Made by a program: the position numbers and the translations under genes. From assembly GCA_025360815.1 (NCBI GenBank), contig JANYBL010000023.1, positions 1 through 32,721 of the forward strand: a DNA stretch of 32,721 bases, read 5' to 3'. The notes under the pieces are model-generated. The model saw nothing but the letters and a program-made list of their open reading frames with translations. It ran no database searches and was not told the DNA's origin. Origin of the DNA: Burkholderiales bacterium (GTDB lineage: Bacteria; Pseudomonadota; Gammaproteobacteria; Burkholderiales; Usitatibacteraceae). Position 1 is the stretch's first letter; each line of letters starts with the position of its first letter. Positions 6,722 through 14,744 of the stretch are shown in pieces.

Positions 6722-8779
6722 TCAATCTCCGCCGCTTGGCTGTGCGCTACCGGCCCCGGCCGGCGTCGGTTTTGCTGTTACGGCCGATACAGGCGCTTGT
6801 TGCTTCACCTTCAATCGATAGCGTTTATCGGTCATCGCCAGCCCGCCGCCAAATGCCATGAACAAACAGCCAAACCAAATCCAATCAACAAATGGTTTAA
6901 CGTAAATCCGAACGCCCCATGCACCGTCTGCAGCGCCCTCAACTGGCTCGCCAAGTGAGACGTATAAATCGCGGGTGAAGCCGGAGTCAATCGCTGCTTC
7001 GGTCATCGTCTGGCCGGAGGCGAAGTAGCTGCGCTTTTCGGGACTCATCACCTCAACTAGCTTGCCATTTTTGCTCACTTCAAATCGGCCACGCAAAATT
7101 TGATAGTTCGGCCCCGGCGCCTGGGAAATACCGATAAATTTAAACTGATAACCGCCCTCCGTCGCCACGTCGCCAGGTGCCAAACGGATGTCCCGCTCGG
7201 TCTCAAAACCTTTCACCATCGTCACGCCAATGACAAACACCGCAATGCCGATATGCGCGATATGCATGCCGTAGAACGACGGACTGTTGGTTTTGATGCC
7301 AGCCGTGAGCCTGCCCAAAAAATTCGGCTTTGGTGTTTGCTGTGGTGTCTGTTTAAAACGATGGGCAATCGCGCTTAATGTTGCCGCAACAATCCAAACC
7401 GCGAGCGTCAAACCAACCGCAATCCAGATGGTTAGTTTGCCTAGCAGTAAGGGGATGCCGATGCCTGAAACCAACGCAATCGCCGCCGCCCACTTCACGC
7501 GAACAGCAAGCTCAGGCAACGTGCCGTTGCGCCACCGCGCGATTGGGCCAACGGCCATTAGGAATAGCGCGGGCAGCATCAAGAGACCGAATACCAGATC
7601 AAAGTACGGCGGACCGACTGAAATTTTGCCGTAACCCAGCGCGTCCATAAACAGCGGATACAAAGTGCCGAGCGCGACTGCCAACATCGCCACCACCATT
7701 AAAAAATTATTGACCAGCAAGAACAATTCACGCGACGCCCATGAAAACGCCCCCGGAACCCGCGCCAATCCTAGCTTTTGTGCCCGCCAGGCGTAAAGCG
7801 TCAGCGATGAACCGATGACAATTGCCAGAAATGCCAGAATAAAAATACCGCGTTTCGGGTCAGTCGCAAAAGCATGCACGCTGGTTAGCACGCCAGAACG
7901 CACAAGAAACGTACCGAGCAACGAAAGTGAAAACGCGATGATGGCCAACAGCACTGTCCAGCTTTTAAAAATACCGCGCTTTTCAGTGACAGCCAGCGAA
8001 TGAATAAGCGCCGTGCCCGCAAGCCACGGCATGAAGGATGCGTTCTCGACCGGATCCCAAAACCACCAACCGCCCCAGCCAAGTTCGTAATACGCCCAGG
8101 CGGATCCCAAGCAAATGCCAATGGTTAGAAATATCCACGCCGCCAAGGTCCACGGCCGCGACCATCTTGCCCAGGTGGCATCTAATTTCCCGCCCAACAG
8201 TGCGGCAACCGCGAACGCAAACGCAACCGAAAAACCAACATAGCCCATGTACAACATTGGCGGATGAATAATCATGCCGGGGTCTTGCAGCAACGGATTC
8301 AAGTCGCGTCCTTCGGCCGCGGCCGGTAATAGCCGGTCAAATGGATTGGACGTAATCAGCATGAATAGCAAAAACCCAATCGAGATCAAGCCCATCACCG
8401 CCAACACCCGGGCGATGACTTCTTGCGGCAAATTTTTCGAAAAAATCGAGACGGCAAACGTCCAACCGGCCAACATCAACACCCAGAGCAACAGCGAGCC
8501 TTCGTGCGAACCCCAACTGGCCGTGATGCGGTAGTGAATCGGCAATTGCGTGTTGGAATTGGCGGCCACATTCTGCACTGAAAAATCGCTGACGATGAAG
8601 GAATAGACCAAGCAACCAAACGCGAACGCTACAAACAGAAATTGGCCCTGCGCGAGCGGTCTGGCTAGGGCCATTAGCCGACGATCATTTTTGAACGCGC
8701 CCGTCATCGGCACGATGCCCAGCGCAACCGCTAAACACAGCGCCAAGATGAGCGAGAATTGACCGAGTTCTGGAACCAT
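6722..8779 (-). CDS. ccmF: CcmF, heme lyase subunit of cytochrome c maturation
   Basis: CcmF is the large multi-spanning membrane subunit that attaches heme from holo-CcmE to CXXCH sites. It is 685 residues, normal for the family. The tryptophan-rich WWD motif is present (WGGWWFWDPVENASFMPWL, about residues 240-260). So are the conserved histidine contexts 'SWGSHEGSLLLW', 'HPPMLYMGYVG' and 'SGVLTSVHAFA', and a periplasmic domain before the last helix. About 15 hydrophobic segments are visible. It starts nine bases after ccmE and ends next to the ccmG start, so it is translated as part of the tight ccm string. Confidence 0.97.
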   Translation of the reverse strand: MVPELGQFSLILALCLAVALGIVPMTGAFKNDRRLMALARPLAQGQFLFVAFAFGCLVYSFIVSDFSVQNVAANSNTQLPIHYRITASWGSHEGSLLLWVLMLAGWTFAVSIFSKNLPQEVIARVLAVMGLISIGFLLFMLITSNPFDRLLPAAAEGRDLNPLLQDPGMIIHPPMLYMGYVGFSVAFAFAVAALLGGKLDATWARWSRPWTLAAWIFLTIGICLGSAWAYYELGWGGWWFWDPVENASFMPWLAGTALIHSLAVTEKRGIFKSWTVLLAIIAFSLSLLGTFLVRSGVLTSVHAFATDPKRGIFILAFLAIVIGSSLTLYAWRAQKLGLARVPGAFSWASRELFLLVNNFLMVVAMLAVALGTLYPLFMDALGYGKISVGPPYFDLVFGLLMLPALFLMAVGPIARWRNGTLPELAVRVKWAAAIALVSGIGIPLLLGKLTIWIAVGLTLAVWIVAATLSAIAHRFKQTPQQTPKPNFLGRLTAGIKTNSPSFYGMHIAHIGIAVFVIGVTMVKGFETERDIRLAPGDVATEGGYQFKFIGISQAPGPNYQILRGRFEVSKNGKLVEVMSPEKRSYFASGQTMTEAAIDSGFTRDLYVSLGEPVEGAADGAWGVRIYVKPFVDWIWFGCLFMAFGGGLAMTDKRYRLKVKQQAPVSAVTAKPTPAGAGSAQPSGGD

Positions 8780-8788
8780 GTTTATCCC

Positions 8789-9280
8789 CTAAGGCTTTGC
8801 TGGTGTGGGTGATTGGGCTGGCGCTTCTATTGACTTGATGGGCGTGCCATCCATGTTGCGTCCCGCTTTTTTGAGCGCATCGGCTGCGGCCGGTGGCATG
8901 TAATTTTCATCATGCTTGGCCAGCACCTCGGTCGCACGAAATACGCCATCCGCATCGAGCTTACCTTCGGCGACTACGCCTTTTCCTTCTTTAAACAAAT
9001 CGGGCAGGATGCCGGTGTAGCTGACCGGTACGGTCTCGACCATGTCAGTCACAGAGAATTTGACGGTCAAGCCGTCCGGCTGACGTTTTAAGCTGCCCGC
9101 CGTAACCATACCGCCAATCCGAAAATTGCGATCTTTGGGCATCTTTTTCTGCGCAACTTCGGTGGGATTGATATACAGCACAATATTGGAATTGAACGTA
9201 CGCAGCACCAGCGTGACCGCCAAGGCCACGACCGACAAGCCGATTGCTACCCAGATAAATCTTTTGTATCGCGCTTTCAT
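8789..9280 (-). CDS. ccmE: CcmE, periplasmic heme chaperone
   Basis: CcmE binds heme covalently and carries it from the CcmABCD complex to CcmF/H. The protein has 163 residues: an N-terminal anchor (about 9-27), the OB-fold core ('FRIGGMVTAGS...', 'YTGILPDLF'), and the heme-attachment motif HDENYMPP, with the covalent His at 123 and the axial Tyr at 127. A short Pro/Ala-rich tail follows. This is the HxxxY type typical of proteobacteria, not the CxxxY type of some archaea and delta-proteobacteria. Confidence 0.97.
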   Translation of the reverse strand: MKARYKRFIWVAIGLSVVALAVTLVLRTFNSNIVLYINPTEVAQKKMPKDRNFRIGGMVTAGSLKRQPDGLTVKFSVTDMVETVPVSYTGILPDLFKEGKGVVAEGKLDADGVFRATEVLAKHDENYMPPAAADALKKAGRNMDGTPIKSIEAPAQSPTPAKP

Positions 9281-9290
9281 TCTGGGGCTT

Positions 9291-9452
9291 TCATTGTTGA
9301 GTTTCGGCTACCGTTTTTTTCAACTGCGCGGCAGCACTGCCACGCTTCTTCACCAGCATCATTTCAATGACGAGTGCCAGCGCCACTGCACCGAATGAAC
9401 TCCAGACATAAAACCCCCGCCCGCCCATTGAAAAAAAATCTGCCATGTTCAT
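9291..9452 (-). CDS. ccmD: CcmD, small heme exporter subunit
   Basis: A 53-residue frame runs from the ATG at 9452 to the TGA at 9291. The product begins MNMADFFSMGGRGFYVW, has one hydrophobic helix (about 17-33) and a basic stretch (KKRG), and ends in Lys/Glu/Gln. 'MGG.G.YVW' followed by a single helix and a basic tail is the CcmD pattern. CcmD helps release holo-CcmE from the CcmABC complex. Its ATG overlaps the ccmC stop by four bases (ATGA), so it is translationally coupled. A second in-frame ATG at 9446 could also serve. The gene is too short for many gene finders and could be missed in automatic annotation. Confidence 0.93.
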   Translation of the reverse strand: MNMADFFSMGGRGFYVWSSFGAVALALVIEMMLVKKRGSAAAQLKKTVAETQQ

Positions 9453-10231
9453 TTTGTTCCCATCATTTCCGTACCTGTCATTTCCGTACCGGCCATTCCC
9501 CGGGCCCCCATGCTCAAACCCACCATGTCGTTTGCACCCTTATACTGCCGCTCTAAAATGATTGCCCGTACTCTAACGAGCACCACTGCAATCGCGTACA
9601 TCCAACAAGCCAACGCCATCACCAACATGCCTTGCGCCATCACCGCCGCCATTTTCGAGCCGGTCACCGACACTGATGCGCCTTGGTGCAGCGTGTTCCA
9701 CCAGCGTACCGAAAAATAAATAATCGGCACATTCACCGAACCGACGATCACCAGCAAGGCGCCGGCTTTGTCGGCACGTTTTTTATCTTCAATCGCATGA
9801 ATGAGCGCGATATAGCCGACGTATAAAAACAGCAGTATGAGCGTCGATGTCATGCGTGCATCCCAAATCCAATAGGTCCCCCAGGTCGGTTTCCCCCAGA
9901 GTGCGCCGGTCAGCAACGCCAGTGCGGTAAACAAAGCACCCGTTGGTGCCAACGCCTCCATCATCATCGAAGAAAGCCGCGTTTTAAGCGTAAGTGCCGC
10001 TACCCCATAGGCGGCCATTACCAGATAAACCACCATGCCGACCCACGCGGTTGGCACATGAATAAAAATAATTCGATACACCTGTCCTTGTTGCGCATCT
10101 TCAGGCGCAACAATTAAGCCAAGGTATAAGCCAATCAGCCCGAACACCACCGCCAACGCAGCGAACCAAGGAATGAGCTTGCCTGCGAGCGGGTAAAACG
10201 TGGCAGGAGAAGCATATTTGTAAAGATTCAT
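9449..10231 (-). CDS. ccmC: CcmC, heme delivery membrane protein
   Basis: CcmC loads heme onto CcmE. It is a six-helix protein of 260 residues with the WWD-type signature WGTYWIWDARMTS (about residues 120-133) and the flanking histidine segments 'IFIHVPTAWVGM' and 'RWWNTLHQG'. The C-terminus is unusual: after the last helix it carries a Gly/Met/Thr tail with a duplicated GTEM block, encoded by a 15-bp tandem repeat at 9461-9490. That tail is not part of the family core. The stop overlaps the ccmD start. Confidence 0.96.
   Translation of the reverse strand: MNLYKYASPATFYPLAGKLIPWFAALAVVFGLIGLYLGLIVAPEDAQQGQVYRIIFIHVPTAWVGMVVYLVMAAYGVAALTLKTRLSSMMMEALAPTGALFTALALLTGALWGKPTWGTYWIWDARMTSTLILLFLYVGYIALIHAIEDKKRADKAGALLVIVGSVNVPIIYFSVRWWNTLHQGASVSVTGSKMAAVMAQGMLVMALACWMYAIAVVLVRVRAIILERQYKGANDMVGLSMGARGMAGTEMTGTEMMGTK
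9461..9490. repeat. Two tandem 15-bp repeats at the 3' end of ccmC
   Basis: Two adjacent copies sharing tcatttccgtacc (plus strand) lie at 9461-9475 and 9476-9490 and encode the repeated GTEM residues at the CcmC C-terminus. They are probably a slippage product extending a tolerant tail. Confidence 0.65.
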
Positions 10232-10237
10232 GAATTG

Positions 10238-11059
10238 CTAATCCAAAGAAATTTTAACGGCTGCAGCCACGGCAAAAGGCGTCGCCAACGCACCAAACAA
10301 TAAACCGGCACCGAGCAGCGAAAGATTTGCCCCGTAATCTATACCGCTGGCGACCGCTTCCACCGCCCCTGCGCCAAAAATCAGCACGGGAATGTAAAGC
10401 GGCAAAATCAGTAGCGCCACCAAAACAGAACCACCGCGGACCCCAAGCGTCAGCGCTGCGCCAACTGCGCCCAACATCGACAAAATCGGCGTACCTAGTA
10501 ATAGACTGATGACCAGCACGGCAAGTTCATCGCCACCGAGACCAAATTGTAACCCCAGCAAGGGGGCGATCAGCGCCAACGGTAGCCCCGTAGTCAGCCA
10601 ATGTGCTGCCATTTTCCCGGCAACAATGAGCGTCAGCGGAAACGGTGAGAGCAACATTTGCTCGAGCGTACCATCCAGATAATCGCTTGCAAACAAACGC
10701 GGCAAGGTCAACAGCACTGATAGCAACGCCGCCACCCACACGACACCTGGCGCTATGCGCTTCAGCAGCACCGTTTCGGCACCAATTGCCAACGGAAACA
10801 AACTCACGACCATCACAAAAAAAACCAAAGCTTGGATGACCTCGCCTTTTGAGCGAAACGCTAAAAACGTGTCGCGCTTGGTACTGACAAAAAAGCCGCG
10901 TTCCAGCGACCGTGACTGCTCAACGACGTCCGATGATGCGTCTGAAAATGCACCTGTCTGTTCGGGCATCCCCTTCGAAGATTCTAGGCGGGGCGCGCCA
11001 GGGGCGTCAGTCTGCGCCGCCGCGGGCGTCGCTTCGAAGAGAGAGTTGGGTGCAATCAT
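10238..11059 (-). CDS. ccmB: CcmB, ABC heme exporter membrane subunit
   Basis: CcmB is the membrane permease that pairs with the CcmA ATPase; together with CcmC, D and E they drive release of holo-CcmE. The core begins near residue 55 ('TKRDTFLAFRSKGEVIQALVFF') and has six helices. 'DYLDGTLEQMLLSPFPL' is a family signature. The usual length is about 220 residues; here 273, because about 50 polar residues precede the core. That start is supported by a four-base ATGA overlap with the ccmA stop (11056-11059), so the extension may be real. A later internal start cannot be excluded. Confidence 0.95.
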   Translation of the reverse strand: MIAPNSLFEATPAAAQTDAPGAPRLESSKGMPEQTGAFSDASSDVVEQSRSLERGFFVSTKRDTFLAFRSKGEVIQALVFFVMVVSLFPLAIGAETVLLKRIAPGVVWVAALLSVLLTLPRLFASDYLDGTLEQMLLSPFPLTLIVAGKMAAHWLTTGLPLALIAPLLGLQFGLGGDELAVLVISLLLGTPILSMLGAVGAALTLGVRGGSVLVALLILPLYIPVLIFGAGAVEAVASGIDYGANLSLLGAGLLFGALATPFAVAAAVKISLD

Positions 11060-11772
11060 GCAGCCAGCTCGACAGTCTCGTCCAAATTCAATTCGCGCAC
11101 CGTGCCCGCAAGCGGAATCGATAAATGACTGGCGATCAGCACCAAACCACCGCGCTCAAGATGGCTGTTGATGATCCCGGTAAACAAATTCACGCCGTCA
11201 GTATCAAGCGCGTTAGTGGGTTCGTCTAACAGCCAGAGCGGCTTGTCAACTAACAATAGTCGCGCTAAGCCGATGCGGCGCTTTTGACCCTGCGATAATT
11301 TGCGGGCTGGCAAGTCACGGCGCGCCGAGAGCCCGACCGAATCCAGCGCGCTGCATAACGCTTCGGGTGTTCGATTGGCGGCAGCGACGTCATCCATCAC
11401 CAGCGCTTCAGCTAAATTTTCGAGTGCCGTTAAGTCATCCTTAATCGCATTGGCGTGACCGATATAAAGCAATAAATCTCGCCCCACGCTACCCAATGGT
11501 GCGAGCGGACGATCGTTCCAAAACAGCTTACCTCCATCAGGCACGGTGAAGCCGGCCAGCACCCGCAGTAAACTGGTTTTACCGCTGCCGTTTGCACCGC
11601 GCAGCAGCAGCGCCTCACCGCCGCAAACACGCAACGACAACCCACGAAACAACCACCGCGCCCCGCGCGCCAGCGTCAAGCCTTCAGCGCGAAAAGTTCC
11701 CTGCACAGCCGATGACTTGGGCATCGCATTGGGCTTTATTTTTCGCTCTGTTTCGGGCACCGCGCCTGTCAC
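11056..11772 (-). CDS. ccmA: CcmA, ABC heme exporter ATPase
   Basis: This cytoplasmic ATPase of the CcmAB(CDE) complex shows Walker A GANGSGKTS (Lys65), ABC signature LSQGQKRR and Walker B WLLDEPTNALD, in the correct order, with an H-loop His in 'LIASHL'. It is 238 residues from a GTG at 11772. That GTG overlaps the last base of the ccmI TAG stop, which points to coupled translation. An internal ATG 16 codons later would give the more usual length of about 220 residues. Confidence 0.96.
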   Translation of the reverse strand: MTGAVPETERKIKPNAMPKSSAVQGTFRAEGLTLARGARWLFRGLSLRVCGGEALLLRGANGSGKTSLLRVLAGFTVPDGGKLFWNDRPLAPLGSVGRDLLLYIGHANAIKDDLTALENLAEALVMDDVAAANRTPEALCSALDSVGLSARRDLPARKLSQGQKRRIGLARLLLVDKPLWLLDEPTNALDTDGVNLFTGIINSHLERGGLVLIASHLSIPLAGTVRELNLDETVELAA

Positions 11773-13262
11773 TAAGGCACCATGCGCGAGATGGTGATGG
11801 TCAGATTTTTTGCGCCCGTTTTAATTGGTGTCGTTTGCCCCGGCACCATACTCGTCATATCGCCTGGCTGCGGCACCGCGCCGCCGGATTTAGAAATTCG
11901 CGCCTCGACACTAAATTCTGGGAACGACGACAAGCGCATGCCAGGCGCCATCGCCATCGCGTCCGTTAAAGTGAAGGCGTACGGCCATTTTTGCGGCACG
12001 GGAATACGCAATACTGCTAGCGGCATAGGCGGCGCGCTCGGACCAATTGCACGTGCCAACACAAACAAGGTATCGCCGGACGCAATTTTCGCGAGCAGCT
12101 CCGGCGACATCGACACGCTACCGCTGACCGCGGCACCGGCGCTGGCATTGGCCCCAGCAGCGGAGATCCCGGCATCACCCTTAGCTGCGCCGCCTCCAGC
12201 CGCGCTAAGTTGCCCCGGAGCGGTGCCAAGCGCGGGGTTTGGCGAAGTGGGCTTAGGTGAAGGTGAAGTTGAAGGCGTAGTTGAAGGTGGGGGTGGGGGT
12301 GGAGGCGCGGGCACCTGCGCACCAGAAACCTCGGCAATAATGGCACGGACCTCGCGATCGTCATCAGAATCCTTGGCGACCAAGGTCTGGAGTTTTTGCC
12401 AATATTTCAGTGAGGCCGGGCGGTTACCCAAGCGCATTTCGGCAGTACCCGCCAAGGCCAAGGCTTTCATATTGTTTTGATCGAGCTTCAGCGCTTTCAT
12501 AATGATTTCATAAGGCTTGCCATCGAAACGACCATTGTTTACCGCCACCAACACGTCGGCGTAATCGGCCAACACCATCGAATCATTGGGAACGAGTTTG
12601 ATCGCTCGCTCATATGCAGCCACCGCCTCAGCATAACGACCCAACGCATTTTGCGAGCGCGCCAGCAGAATCCAACCTTTGGGGTCATCCGGGTTCTCAT
12701 TCATTTTTTTGGCGAGGCTATCAACCATCGCCAAAATTTGTTTGTCCGACAAGGCGGGCGAGCCAGAATTGGGGGGATTGGCGGTATTTTTGCCCCCATC
12801 GGTTACCGGTATCGTGTCGGCATCGGCGGCTGCGGGATTATTCACAACCCCGCCTCGCGCTGCCACCATTCCTTGCGGCGAACCGACGGACAAATAAATC
12901 AAAATTGCGGCGATTGGCATCGATATCGCCAGACAAAGTGCGACAATCCAAGAACGCCTTTCGGTCTTTTGTTCGGTCTCGACGGCAGCGGCGGCGCTGG
13001 AACTCACGCTAGCCGGTATCGGCACTTCCGACAGCACGCGTGCGCCGAGTTCAGCCACATCGGCATCGCGCTCATGCGCCGTGATTAATCCACGTTCCAC
13101 ATCGGCATCGAGTTCTTCCTTTTGTGCCCGGAAAATACTGACATTGCTCACCGCATCCGATATCTGCGGCGCATCCGAAAGGCGTGGCTTAAGCAGAGGA
13201 ACCAACACAAATGCCAGCGCAACTGCCAACATGACTGCCGCCACCAGAAAAAATATAACCAC
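11772..13262 (-). CDS. ccmI: CcmI/CycH, TPR chaperone for apocytochrome c
   Basis: CcmI binds the C-terminus of apocytochromes and hands them to CcmF/H. The 496-residue protein has membrane helices at 2-23 and about 105-125, separated by a cytoplasmic loop with the typical 'RAQKEELDADVERGLIT' and 'DVAELGARVLSE' motifs. TPR repeats follow (about 185-300; 'KGWILLARSQNALGRYAEAVAAYERAIKLVP'), then a Pro/Ser-rich linker with seven consecutive prolines (about 315-345). The C-terminal periplasmic beta domain (about 385-496) contains 'LFVLARA' and 'PPMPLAVLR', as in the long CcmI form. It is the first gene of the operon, whereas ccmI usually comes last. Confidence 0.93.
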   Translation of the reverse strand: MVIFFLVAAVMLAVALAFVLVPLLKPRLSDAPQISDAVSNVSIFRAQKEELDADVERGLITAHERDADVAELGARVLSEVPIPASVSSSAAAAVETEQKTERRSWIVALCLAISMPIAAILIYLSVGSPQGMVAARGGVVNNPAAADADTIPVTDGGKNTANPPNSGSPALSDKQILAMVDSLAKKMNENPDDPKGWILLARSQNALGRYAEAVAAYERAIKLVPNDSMVLADYADVLVAVNNGRFDGKPYEIIMKALKLDQNNMKALALAGTAEMRLGNRPASLKYWQKLQTLVAKDSDDDREVRAIIAEVSGAQVPAPPPPPPPSTTPSTSPSPKPTSPNPALGTAPGQLSAAGGGAAKGDAGISAAGANASAGAAVSGSVSMSPELLAKIASGDTLFVLARAIGPSAPPMPLAVLRIPVPQKWPYAFTLTDAMAMAPGMRLSSFPEFSVEARISKSGGAVPQPGDMTSMVPGQTTPIKTGAKNLTITISRMVP

Positions 13263-13326
13263 AAGTCGCCTAGCTCACAAAAAATGAATACATATTGTCG
13301 TACAACGGACAACGCCATCAGCAGAA

Positions 13327-13332
13327 ATTATA
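13327..13332 (-). promoter_or_regulatory. Candidate -10 box for the ccm operon
   Basis: The minus strand reads TATAAT 65 bases upstream of the ccmI start. No good -35 hexamer sits at 16-18 bp, so an activator may be needed or the match may be chance. A TTGT-N3-ACAA inverted repeat lies between it and the gene. Confidence 0.35.
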
Positions 13333-13589
13333 GCCTTTTACCCTCTGAAGTAGCATTGCGGCAACATTTCGCCGTCCGTTGCTGCGGATTGCATCGCTAT
13401 TCCGCGAACGTGGCGCCGTTGCGGCTTCTCGTCGCGACCTTTGTTTCACGAAAGGTCAATCGGTTACCCGTGCGCCCATCGCCAACAATGGCTTTGCACG
13501 CACCCCCCAATCAAGGGCGTTTAATTCGACCAAAATCGTTTAAACTTAATTTATTGACGCTCATCATGTTGTGCAGTGTGTTGCGAACC

Positions 13590-13654
13590 TTGTCATTTAT
13601 TTTTGTCATTTAGTTTTGTTATTTATTTTTGTTATTTAGTTTTGTAAGTTAGTC
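13590..13654. repeat. AT-rich 13-bp tandem repeats, four copies plus a diverged fifth
   Basis: Units ttgtcatttattt, ttgtcatttagtt, ttgttatttattt and ttgttatttagtt follow each other without gaps at 13590-13641. A diverged fifth copy lies at 13642-13654. Units alternate in a 26-bp pattern, so a pair was duplicated and both halves then changed at one position (c to t). The block is pyrimidine-rich on the plus strand and lies about 240 bp upstream of the cytochrome operon. Confidence 0.8.
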
Positions 13655-13820
13655 GGCTTTGATTTTGCTCTGATGCTAAGTTTGGGGAAACTGCAGCATG
13701 CATTTGAGCAGAATGAACGGAATTTAGAATTGGGGATATGCACTGGCGCTGCGCCTGCTGCTTTGCAGTAAGCGAGAGTCCGCGTATGAATGTTGGAAAA
13801 CCAAAATGCCCGCGAGAGAT

Positions 13821-13847
13821 CGACCAAGTCGACCAAACCGATCAAAC
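13821..13847. repeat. Three 9-bp direct repeats upstream of the cytochrome operon
   Basis: The units cgaccaagt, cgaccaaac and cgatcaaac are contiguous. They end 48 bp before the ATG at 13896. The position suits an operator or activator site, but the same pattern could be chance low complexity. Confidence 0.5.
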
Positions 13848-13895
13848 CAGGATCGTGTGACAGTCTGATTGGGATACGGGGCAAGTCAGGCGCGT

Positions 13896-14729
13896 ATGCG
13901 GCACCGCACTTTTCTTGAATACCGTCATTATCGCTACTTAAAGTGGGCTGCCGGGCTATCGTTAGCCGCCGCATTTGTTTATAGCTGGTTTAGTTTCCCG
14001 GTTGGCCGTTATGGCGGCACCGCGGTTGGCTATGGCTTGGGCACCATTGGCGCACTCATGATTGTCTGGTTGATGTGGCTGGGGATGCAAAAGCGGCGTT
14101 ATCGCGGCAACACGAACGGTTTGCAGGGCTGGGTTTCCGCGCATGTTTATTTAGGCGCTAGCCTCATTGTCATCGTGACATTGCACACTGGATTTCACGT
14201 CGGTTGGAATGTCCATACCCTAGCCTATTTGCTGATGCTAATCGTCATTTTCTCCGGCTTTTTTGGGGTTTATGTGTATCTGCGCTTGCCGCGCCTCATG
14301 ACGGAGAACATGGGTGAAGACACCCTCGATAGTGTGGTTCTGAAAATTGGCGATATCGATCGCGATCTTCGCCACGTCGCCATGGCGATGCCTGACGAGG
14401 TTACGCACATGACCGAGGCATCAATCGGCCGCACGCGCATCGGGGGCGGCGTATTGGCGCAGTTCAACGACCGACCTAAAAACTGCCCGACCAAACTGGC
14501 GGCAAAATTTTTGGAAGAAACCGGCAAGACGCTGAAAGGCGACGATCAACAACGCAACTATGAGCTGTATTCGCTCATGCTTCGGAAGAAAAAACTGGTG
14601 GATCGCGCCCGCGCCGATATTCGATTCAAAGCCGCGTTGGGTCTCTGGTTATATGTTCATGTGCCGGTTTCATTCGCGTTGCTGGCCGCGTTGGCCGCGC
14701 ATATCGTTGCCGTATTTTTTTACTGGTAA
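13896..14729 (+). CDS. Five-helix membrane protein, likely di-heme cytochrome b
   Basis: The 277-residue product has membrane helices at about 17-35, 43-64, 82-102, 107-128 and 247-275, with a soluble loop of about 115 residues before the last. Histidines 83 and 97 in helix 3 and 255 and 269 in helix 5 form two pairs, each 14 residues apart. This is the geometry used by ferric-reductase and other four-helix cytochromes b to hold two stacked b hemes; His101 and His107 are additional candidates. It is the first gene of the operon, 15 bp before the FHA-decaheme gene. It could oxidise quinol, or reduce quinone, and exchange electrons with the next protein. The ATG at 13896 was preferred over an upstream TTG at 13869 because it is the first ATG and precedes a basic N-terminus. 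Confidence 0.75.
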   Translation: MRHRTFLEYRHYRYLKWAAGLSLAAAFVYSWFSFPVGRYGGTAVGYGLGTIGALMIVWLMWLGMQKRRYRGNTNGLQGWVSAHVYLGASLIVIVTLHTGFHVGWNVHTLAYLLMLIVIFSGFFGVYVYLRLPRLMTENMGEDTLDSVVLKIGDIDRDLRHVAMAMPDEVTHMTEASIGRTRIGGGVLAQFNDRPKNCPTKLAAKFLEETGKTLKGDDQQRNYELYSLMLRKKKLVDRARADIRFKAALGLWLYVHVPVSFALLAALAAHIVAVFFYW

Positions 14730-14744
14730 CAGGCGAGACCACCG

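Larger units (their letters stand above)
13263..13895. other. Divergent control region between ccm and electron-transfer operons
   Basis: This stretch of 633 bp has no convincing gene. It must hold the promoters of both the leftward ccm operon and the rightward cytochrome operon. Seen within it: a minus-strand TATAAT near ccmI, an AT-rich block of 13-bp tandem repeats (13590-13654), a weak plus-strand pair TTGAGC (13704) and TAGAAT (13725) with a 15-bp spacer, and three 9-bp repeats ending 48 bp before the first cytochrome-operon start. Co-regulation of heme attachment and the multiheme cytochromes from this region is a plausible inference. Confidence 0.5.

Noticed and set aside
12477-13088. 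203-codon plus-strand frame opposite ccmI
   Set aside because: It is antisense to a well-recognised gene, has biased His/Arg/Gly composition and no family.
13590-13654. CRISPR-like array
   Set aside because: Units are 13 bp, contiguous and without spacers; no cas genes are present in the window.
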